Positions 56,581-64,000 of a stretch of DNA of 64,000 bases are shown in pieces. A model generated the notes under the pieces. It worked only from the letters and a program-made list of their open reading frames with translations, did no database searches and was not told where the DNA came from. The position numbers and the translations under genes are program-made. The first letter of the stretch is position 1, and each line of letters starts with the position of its first letter. Source of the DNA: Branchiostoma floridae (taxonomy: Eukaryota > Chordata > Leptocardii > Amphioxiformes > Branchiostomatidae); the NCBI RefSeq assembly GCF_000003815.2, contig NC_049990.1, forward strand, positions 5,525,451-5,589,450, read 5' to 3'.

Positions 56581-57295
56581 TAATGATATATACAGTTTTC
56601 TGTCAGGGATTTTAGCTAAATTCTCCTTCAAATATGTTATTTTGTAGGCATTACCACATACACAAGTAAAAGAGACACTCTTCACTTAATAAATGTAACT
56701 ATCATTTGAAATATGCATGGGATAGTTTCATAATGACATAGCATTATCAGCACATATAACCTATACGCTACCAAAATCACAGTTGATGTTCAATATCACA
56801 GTTAACTTTATGAGGATTGAGTTACCTAGGAGCAAATCGAGATATTGATTTTTTTAAAGTATGGCACAGTTATCTTTTTAAAAGTTACTCACACAAGAAC
56901 TTCCCTTTAATGTAAACCAAAAAGTTGCTTATAACCATACCCTCTCTGCTATTTCTTTCACTATTTCTTGACTTTACTGTAACAACTAACTTGATGCAAC
57001 AAAACATTCAGGTAATTCAGATAAAACATGATAATATATTAGAAAGAACATTCTTTGGACACTATGCTAACATTGTTTAGTACTGTAAAGAAATTTATTG
57101 TATGGTAATGCCATATCTTAGAAACCCTTAAGCTTTATTTTATGAATACTAGTTGCCTGTATGAATGAATGAATGAATAGTTTTATTGACATAAATTTCG
57201 CAGCCCTTTTCACTCACATCATCATTTAAAACTTAACATACCAGTGCTATTCATTTCAAAATAAACTTGAGTTTCCTCTGGTTGGCATGATATAA
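56581..57295. other. No gene recognised
   Basis: AT-rich unique sequence with a short (GAAT)n run at about 57163-57178. Confidence 0.4.
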
Positions 57296-57396
57296 ATAGA
57301 ATATAACGAGGTATTCCGTATCGCCCACGGTCCCAGCCCTCTTGCGGGCCGTACCTCAGGATCAGGAAATACGGAATACCCCGTGTTGTATTCTAT
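57296..57396. mobile_element. Palindromic MITE family 'GTATTCTAT', copy B
   Basis: Left ATAGAATATAACGAGG and right CCGTGTTGTATTCTAT, with inner GGTATTCCGTAT and its inverse ATACGGAATACC. The core CGG.CCCAGCCCTC is shared with copy A at 31218-31352. Confidence 0.7.
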
Positions 57397-57570
57397 ATTG
57401 ATTGGATGTTACAATTGTTGTACAATAAAGTTCAATTAGTTGATTGACTGATATCAGAGGATATCTGTTTCTTTTTACATCCATGTTCATCTTGCAAAAA
57501 TCTGAGCCAACAAATCAAATTGGTGTGCCCTTAAAGATGTAATTATACCATTATGATATGTTATTTGTCA

Positions 57571-57853
57571 TCATTTTCTCAAAAACTGCAGAAAAAAAAA
57601 AAAAACAGATTAACTTCTGTTAATGAATACTACATCCAAACCATTAGGAAAAGTTTTCACAGAAGAAAAATGAATGATCGTATACATGGGGAAACACCAC
57701 TCTGGGGTGTCATTTTCTAAAAAAAAACTGCAGAAAAGGGGAGAAAAAACAGATTAACTTCTGTTAATGAATACTACATCCTAACCTGTAGGAAAAGTTT
57801 TCACAAGAGAAAAATGAATGATGGTAGACAGGGGGAAACACCACTCTGGGGCG
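57571..57853. repeat. Two-copy tandem repeat, 139-bp unit
   Basis: CAGATTAACTTCTGTTAATG, GGAAAAGTTTTCACA, AAAAATGAATGAT and CACCACTCTGGGG occur twice in order. Unit 1 has a 14-A run. Confidence 0.9.
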
Positions 57854-59809
57854 CTAAGTTAATCTTATTATCTGTATCAGTACAAGACAATGGCAGCAGG
57901 GATTCTCCCAAACAAAGGCCAGTAAATATGGTTTGTTGGAGATAACAATACCACAGGAAAGTTAATCTGCGGTGTCGTTTTGTCAAACAAAGCATCTTCG
58001 CCCCGGGGGGAGTGTGCGATAAACAATTGACTTAGAAGAGATGCTGAGGGTGTCTTATGGGTGCATTATCATCAGTGTTGGGGAAAGATCTGTGACTTGT
58101 TTCCAATCTTGTATAAATGTTCCTTCAACTTTTTAAATTTGCCAACTCAACTGACATCATTCAAGTTTGAATATGCCTTATACATATGACAAACTTTTAC
58201 AATAGAAATGTCATATCTTTTGCATATCTCTTTATAAGAAAAGAAGCGTTAACTATTTCCCAAATGACAGCAATAGATCAGTACAAGGAAGAAGCCAGTT
58301 ATAAAATTTTTGGGACAGCCTTGAAATCAAATTCAGGAATTCTTCTAAGAATTATTTGTGGAAGGCAATGAAGGAAAACCTTACAAGGTTATGGCATATG
58401 TGTACAATGTCATGTATATGTACATGGTACATACAATTGGGAAAATTGAGAGCTGAGTAATCTAATACTTAAGTAACAGGTATGCAGCAAATTCACCTGT
58501 TCACCTGGAAAATAACAATCCAAAATAACAAAGTGAGAGTTTCACATTCAGCTATATGTTGATGGCTGATTCTACATGCTTAATTAAAGCTGCATGTAGT
58601 TCTTCAATAAAGGTTAGACATCCAGGTGATAAGATGTGACAATAAAGCATTACTAAAGCAACTGGATATGATTGCTTGAGTATACGTAACTTCTTTTTTT
58701 GGAGCATGTTATTCTGTTTATAACCACACCTAGAAGCAGATATTTCTGCACTTTCAACACTTAATCATCATCTTTCATTTTGTTCCTGGGTGATTTCATC
58801 ATTTCTCTATGAGTATGAGGGCAAAGCCATATTAAATACAGCTCATACAAACAAGACCCATAAAATCATGGGATGACATTATTTAGATCACAATCTAAAG
58901 TACATCTTTTACTCACATTTCCCTTTAAAGGAAGACTGCACATCAGTCTTTATGAATTCAAATAAGATATCAAGGAATGAAGCAAATTCAAGGGCATGTG
59001 CTACTCCAGTAAAGATTATTTCAAAACACTTCAAACAATTGAAGGTATATCTGCTGCATAAATTCCCACTAGCAAAGCATTGATGACACACGATAGTGGT
59101 ATTTTATTACAAAGGAGAAAGTCACATAACAATTGGGTGGTATGCACCATAATTTAATGACAAATAGTTTGCTTTTGTAAAACCACAGTATTGCAGTCAA
59201 CACAAACCACGCACACATGTAAATAAAATAAACCAATGGATTTGGTTGACGTTGGTATGCATACCATTGATGTTTCCTACTTCTAAAGCATGTTTACAAT
59301 TCTTAACAACATCAATTACATTGTTACTGCTGCATTGAAGTGCACAGAATAATAATTCTAATGAAATTTCGTTTAAGCGTGGAATTTTGTTACTCTTGTA
59401 GCTTGCTTTATGTCAACTGAGTTATAATGATATCAGACGAGTCACAAATCGCAGTACCGGGAATTCAGTCAGTCTTTCCGAGAAAACATTACACAATTGC
59501 GTGTACTTTACAGCAAGTTTGGAGACTTGAAAGTAACATAATCTTCCAACCATGCATGGTTGGTCTTTTTGAAACTGCCAGTAATACAGTCAGATAGCGT
59601 AGCGGTGGCTTGTAAGAGAACCGTCATCCCCTTTCCAACCAAACTGTCATCCCTCTGAAAAACCATTATGTTTATCAGACAGGTGCATTTGAAGTGCTTT
59701 TCAGGGTCTGGAATTAATTCTTTTCACTGGTGGACCTAAATCTGGCCTGTGTGTGCTACCGTGAAGAAAAAATATTGGCCCTTTTGTACGTGTCATTCAA
59801 AAGTGACAA
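57854..59809. other. No gene recognised
   Basis: Mostly AT-rich unique sequence without arrays or inverted repeats that I can support. Confidence 0.4.
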
Positions 59810-60480
59810 AGCCTGTCCTAACCCTGAACAATGGTGAACACTTCACCTCTTTCAGTGAGGGTTGCCTGTTTAGGTGCCCCTAACGATAACACACTCCGCG
59901 CCAGGAAATTAAAACTCATGCCCTGCTGATAGTAATGCCTAATAAAACTGATAAGTTCTGAAAGCACCTGGCATGCAGGGCAGGTAAGAAATATGGCAGG
60001 GGTATAAAACATTCTCCCGTTTGACATCCGGTGTAAAGGGGTATAAAGTACCCATCTTTCGGTTGTCAGGGCGGCATTCTTGCGCTAAGACAAGTCCTGC
60101 ATCCATCAAGAATGGAGGAAATTGAAAATCCCGCTGTGAGGTGATAGTGTGTGTGGGATTCGATTGAATGAGTGGAAAACCATGCCTCAGACGGCCGACC
60201 CCGCGCCCGCTGATATTGTTTCCGTATCACCTTTATCGCGGCCCGGCGCTGAAAACCCGGGTAACGGCGTTTCAATGTTGTCAACCAAAGTTAACCCGCC
60301 ACCACACGGGCACACACAAGCAGCGCTTTATCTCTACCCCTCATTCGTTCACTGAATCGATCCGACTTCTGCGGGACAACAACCGCTGTTAGTAGACAGG
60401 CCATTACGGAGATAAGGAGAGAAATTTTTGATAGAGGTGACCATTGTTTCTCTCTCATTTTGCCCCCCTGAATTGATAAC
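59810..60480. promoter_or_regulatory. Candidate conserved noncoding block 13, upstream of SoxB2
   Basis: Complex, GC-balanced sequence 1-1.6 kb upstream of SoxB2, with CCTAATAAAACTG, CCGTATCACC, GGCCATTACGG and the SOX-like CCATTGTTTC at 60441-60450. Probably proximal enhancer; inference. Confidence 0.35.
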
Positions 60481-60899
60481 CTTTACTCTCCAGCAAAGAA
60501 CAGTATAGAGCCCGAGCAAACAAAGCGTTTATGGTATAGCTTACGGAAGTCAAAAGGGGTCTAGAGATGAAAGAGTTCATTTTCCACAGAGATATCGCCG
60601 GGTCGTATTCAGGACTACCTGCTTTGAGTTTAGATTTATGCCGAGAAAACTCGAGAAAAATACACCAGCATCCAAATTTCATCACATCCCAGTCACCATC
60701 AATTTCAAACAGTGCTTCTTCGTTAGACATAGCTGAGCTAAAAACCATCGAAAATGAAAGATAGGCTAGTCGTAGAAGCATGCAAGTATGACGCCGCTGT
60801 CCTTGGACTTCAGACAGTGAATAATGAGCAAAACTTTCGGAATCAGAACAAAATACGGTGATATATTTCCCCCAAAACTTGCGTTCTGAAAATCCGTAT

Positions 60900-61424
60900 C
60901 TCACCTTGAAGAGGCGCCATTTTGAGCTTTAATCGTCTGCACCAATGACAGTAGGGATTACATTTCACATTTCAGATCGCACCAATGGGTGAGCAGCTTT
61001 TATTTTTGGCGGGAGAAGTTTACTCCTCAAATTTTAGCCAATCACATAAGGTCTTGTAAAACTTTAGGTACTGTGTGAATCGGACTTGTTTGGAGATGCA
61101 TGATTGGTTGCCAAGAAGGAACTCGTGACGTCAGTAGATTCAAAAGGAGAGTGTGCGCATGGGCGGAAGCGAGCCAGCTCTTTGAACTTTGCCGCCTGTT
61201 GTTGTGTGGCAAGTTAGCGCAGTTTGTTGAATTAGTAGACGACGAGAGGTAGCACTTGCGATTTGCGGAGGCCTGCGGCGTGTGTCACCCCGTATTCTTC
61301 GAGCCATCACGATAGTTTCTGCCGACAAACTGATCTCGGATCAGTGCAAGCGATCACCACGGACTCCCCACGCCAACTACCGCAACATTTCAACGGGGCA
61401 ACCACGCTGCAGCGCCCGGACGAA
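60900..61424 (+). promoter_or_regulatory. SoxB2 promoter and 5'UTR region
   Basis: An E2F-like TTTTTGGCGGGAG lies at about 61002-61014, CCAAT boxes at 61038-61042 and (inverted) 61103-61107, and a CRE TGACGTCA at 61126-61133. No TATA box is obvious. GC content rises from about 61140, consistent with a 5'UTR running to the ATG at 61425. Confidence 0.5.
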
Positions 61425-62174
61425 ATGGCCAAACCCAGCGACCACGTCAAGCGGCCGATGAACGCCTTCATGGTGTGGTCACGCGGACAGCGCCGGAAAA
61501 TGGCCCAGGAAAACCCCAAGATGCACAACTCAGAGATCAGCAAGCGTCTTGGAGCCGAGTGGAAACTTCTGACAGAAGACCAGAAGCGGCCCTTCATCGA
61601 CGAAGCCAAGCGACTACGTGCCCTACACATGAAGGAACACCCCGACTACAAGTACCGGCCCAGACGAAAACCCAAGAACTTGTTGAAAAACAAGGACAGG
61701 TACGCCTTTCCCATACCATGTATTCCATCTGCCGACGACCCTATGATGCGATCCATGGGTGCTGCTGTCACCACGCAGGGAACAGGCTTTCCTACCGGAC
61801 TGTCAATCGACAAAATGCGGGCCTTCTTCCCGCCTACCACATCGCCATACCTTGACGGGGGCTCGCCCTTGGGCTCGACCAGTTACTCGAAGGCAGACCT
61901 GCTCTCCCAGAGTATGCGGGAACAGATCTCCGCCAGTGCCAGCCTCTACTCCTCTGCCATGTATCCGACGGCCGGCAGCGCTTTCTGCACTGCCCAGCCT
62001 CACACACACACGCACACCGCACCCGGACTGCACGGCCAACAGTACGTCGTACCGTGCAACTGTTGGTCGCCGGCGGCGCAGGACTTGCGCCGGCCCGTAG
62101 CCTACCTCCTGGTCAAGCCGGATATGGAGCACTACGCCGGATCGGGGCACCCGCAAGCGACACCTGCCATGTAA
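61425..62174 (+). CDS. SoxB2: SoxB2 (Sox14/Sox21-type) HMG-box transcription factor, 249 aa, single exon
   Basis: The frame is open from 61263, but the only in-frame ATG before the HMG box is 61425, giving [18 protein letters not shown], which matches the MSKP-type start of Sox14/Sox21. The HMG box covers about residues 8-76 with the invariant RPMNAFMVW (10-18), the SoxB signature [20 protein letters not shown] and the basic end [11 protein letters not shown]. After it comes [11 protein letters not shown], the group-B2 extension (usually KKDRY.FPLP; one extra Asn here). The C-terminus (about 205-249) has YVVPCNC..., [11 protein letters not shown] and ends PAM, the conserved SoxB2 tail. Known role of the group: nuclear HMG-box factors, often repressors that oppose SoxB1 and promote neuronal differentiation. 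Length fits vertebrate Sox14 (about 240) and Sox21 (about 276). An A/T-binding, minor-groove mode is expected from the family. Confidence 0.95.
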   Translation: MAKPSDHVKRPMNAFMVWSRGQRRKMAQENPKMHNSEISKRLGAEWKLLTEDQKRPFIDEAKRLRALHMKEHPDYKYRPRRKPKNLLKNKDRYAFPIPCIPSADDPMMRSMGAAVTTQGTGFPTGLSIDKMRAFFPPTTSPYLDGGSPLGSTSYSKADLLSQSMREQISASASLYSSAMYPTAGSAFCTAQPHTHTHTAPGLHGQQYVVPCNCWSPAAQDLRRPVAYLLVKPDMEHYAGSGHPQATPAM

Positions 62175-64000
62175 AAAAAGATCACCAGGACCTGAGCCAT
62201 GTTAGCACCACTTGGACGACGCCACGGACAAGTTGAACATGCCCGTGGCAAATGTATAGACATTTAAGAGAAGAAGAAGAAGATAGAACTTTGTAACTAA
62301 CAACTTGAGTCAGGACGCGTCTTCAAAGAAAGACAGTTGAATCTCGACTCCAAACGAACGGTGAGGTTTTAGACATAGGTGTATAATAGGACTCTTGGAT
62401 TCCTCCAGCCAGTCTGGATGGAAAGGAAAGGACTTCTTTCTTGGACTTTCAGATATTATTTGCTTTTTGGGATGCGATGTTGTCATTTTCTGCTGCCTGC
62501 ATCATGATAGAGGGGTTGGCACGAGTGCTCATATTTCTATGTGAGTAACGATTTCATATGGTTCCTCTTTTCCTTCCTACTCCTCTTTGGATTGTAACTT
62601 TATTCTGAGCTTATAAAGATTTTTTTGTACAAGACGACTGGGGAACGGAACTCTTGATGAGTTCGTTTATGTTCCTCTTATTATTGTGGACAAGGGGAAA
62701 ACCGACTAAAGTCGGAGTGATTTTGCTGTAAATTCCATTGATTGTTGTGAATAATGCTTAAATGATGTGTATTTAATTTTTTGTGACACTAATCTAAGTG
62801 ATTGAGACCAGATTTGTATAATGATTGACACTGGAGAGTTAGGACTAAAATATGTATAATATTGTTGCAGTCGGAAATATCTATATATATTTTGTTAAAT
62901 CGACAGAGAGAGAGAGAGAATATGGTTTAACTTAAGATTTACAATTCTTCCCTGCAACAGCAAATGTGTATTTGTCTACAACAACCACATCATGCATTTC
63001 CCAATGCTTTGTGAAGTATGTGAGACGTGGGCTCTTTTTCAATGTTATTTAAAGCGACTTGATGAAGGTTTGCATTTTCTTCCTGTAAAACATTGACGTG
63101 TTTCGATTTTGTTCGAACAAAGTAAAAGTTGGCCGTGTTATATTTCCGTGGAACAGATTTAGTCCGTGTGTTCTGTGCTTGTTCCGACTTACTCATATCC
63201 CTTTCAATCTCCGGTGAGGTAACGAGTTTCTCCCTTTTGTGTTGCTCACTGCAGAGGTCCTTAGTCAGTCAGTCCCCTTTTCAGGGCTCCTAAACCACGT
63301 CCTGTTTTTCTTCTTTCCATTGAGGGGGTGAGCGCAAACACCTCTTTTGTGTCCAGGTGTGGCTTAATGCGATCCTGTGTTTTCCATAAAGGAAGGCAGT
63401 CTTGTATATGGCTTCTCGCGAAAAAAAGGCGGGATGCGAGCAAATGTAACCTGTGTGATTAGCATAGCGATCTAAGTGGGCTCAATCCATGGCCGTTGTT
63501 TGGACACTGTCTGCATTGTTATCCGCCCCTAAATTGCTCTTAAGGCCGCCAGATGGATTCTAAAGTTTGTGTACAAATTACGATCGGGGTGCGAGTCTCC
63601 GAGCACCACACCAGGTTTTACCTCTTTGCCTACAAGACCGTAGGGTAGTGAGAGGGCTTAGGTACAATTGTGTCGGGAGGGGGCTATTTTGTCCGTTGTG
63701 TGTAGTGTTCCCTTTCAGCAGCCATACAGCTGGGGGAGTTGAATGGGTTCGCCGCTGTAGGCCTCCATTGTTCCCGCTTGTTCTGCGTATTAATTATACA
63801 AAGGGGGCTGCAGTGACACAAGAGGCAAAAATAACAACATAATAAAAAATACATGAGCCGCTGAATGCCCGAACTGACATAAATAAATAAATGAGCGATC
63901 AACTGTAGATAAACTGAATAACAAAGATTGAATGGCGAACAATGAGTATAATGCGACTGATCTACATGACAAAAGAATATACATACTGGAACAAAGGCTG
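62175..64000. other. SoxB2 3'UTR and downstream flank
   Basis: The 3'UTR probably occupies the first several hundred bases to about 1.7 kb. A (GA)n run lies at about 62905-62919. The first plausible AATAAA is at 63841-63846, with more at about 63880-63890; neither is proven. From about 63200 the sequence becomes complex again and may hold further regulatory DNA. No second gene is recognised. Confidence 0.4.

Noticed and set aside
61263..61424. N-terminal extension of SoxB2 upstream of MAKPSD
   Set aside because: The extension would need a TTG start; the first in-frame ATG is 61425, matching the known family start.
61307..61630. Minus-strand 107-codon frame and +2 frame (126 codons) over SoxB2
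   Set aside because: Shadows of the HMG-box coding sequence; no independent motif.

Overview
The window looks like a stretch of an invertebrate deuterostome nuclear genome, most likely a lancelet (amphioxus, Branchiostoma). This is inferred from a single-exon SoxB2 gene of Sox14/Sox21 type, compact multi-exon genes with GT-AG introns, many short inverted-repeat (MITE-like) elements, tRNA-derived SINEs sharing a conserved 'GAAAGGCACT...GAGTACCT' body, and three assembly gaps of exactly 100 N (20034-20133, 20651-20750, 48356-48455). No database was consulted, so the species is an inference.

Three protein-coding genes can be supported. (1) 1505-6837, plus strand: a five-exon gene (734 residues) for a secreted, extremely acidic, granin-like precursor. 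It ends in a domain with 10 cysteines that contains a phospholipase A2-like CNRHEACY motif. The gene and its promoter hold six perfect CRE palindromes (TGACGTCA), and intron 3 holds a partial copy of exon 4. (2) 12448-10067, minus strand: a three-exon heat-shock-factor-domain protein (448 residues), atypical and closest in style to HSF5/HSFY, convergent with gene 1. A young MITE with an exact 8-bp target duplication sits 23 bp past its stop codon. (3) 61425-62174, plus strand: an intronless SoxB2 transcription factor (249 residues) with an intact HMG box and the conserved SoxB2 C-terminus.

Between the divergent HSF-like and SoxB2 genes lie about 49 kb with no exon I can support. This desert alternates AT-rich filler, tandem-repeat arrays (at least ten families, periods about 90-330 bp), MITEs (TA, TTA, 7/8-bp and 9-bp target duplications), SINE and LINE remnants, and blocks of higher-complexity, GC-richer sequence full of homeodomain, SOX, POU and PBX/MEIS-like words. 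Those blocks look like conserved noncoding enhancers. The obvious hypothesis is that the desert is the cis-regulatory landscape of SoxB2, as is known for vertebrate SOX14 and SOX21.

Functionally, gene 1 is probably a neuroendocrine or secretory-granule product under cAMP/CREB control, the HSF-like gene a DNA-binding regulator, and SoxB2 a neural transcriptional regulator. Nothing in the sequence shows that the three act together.
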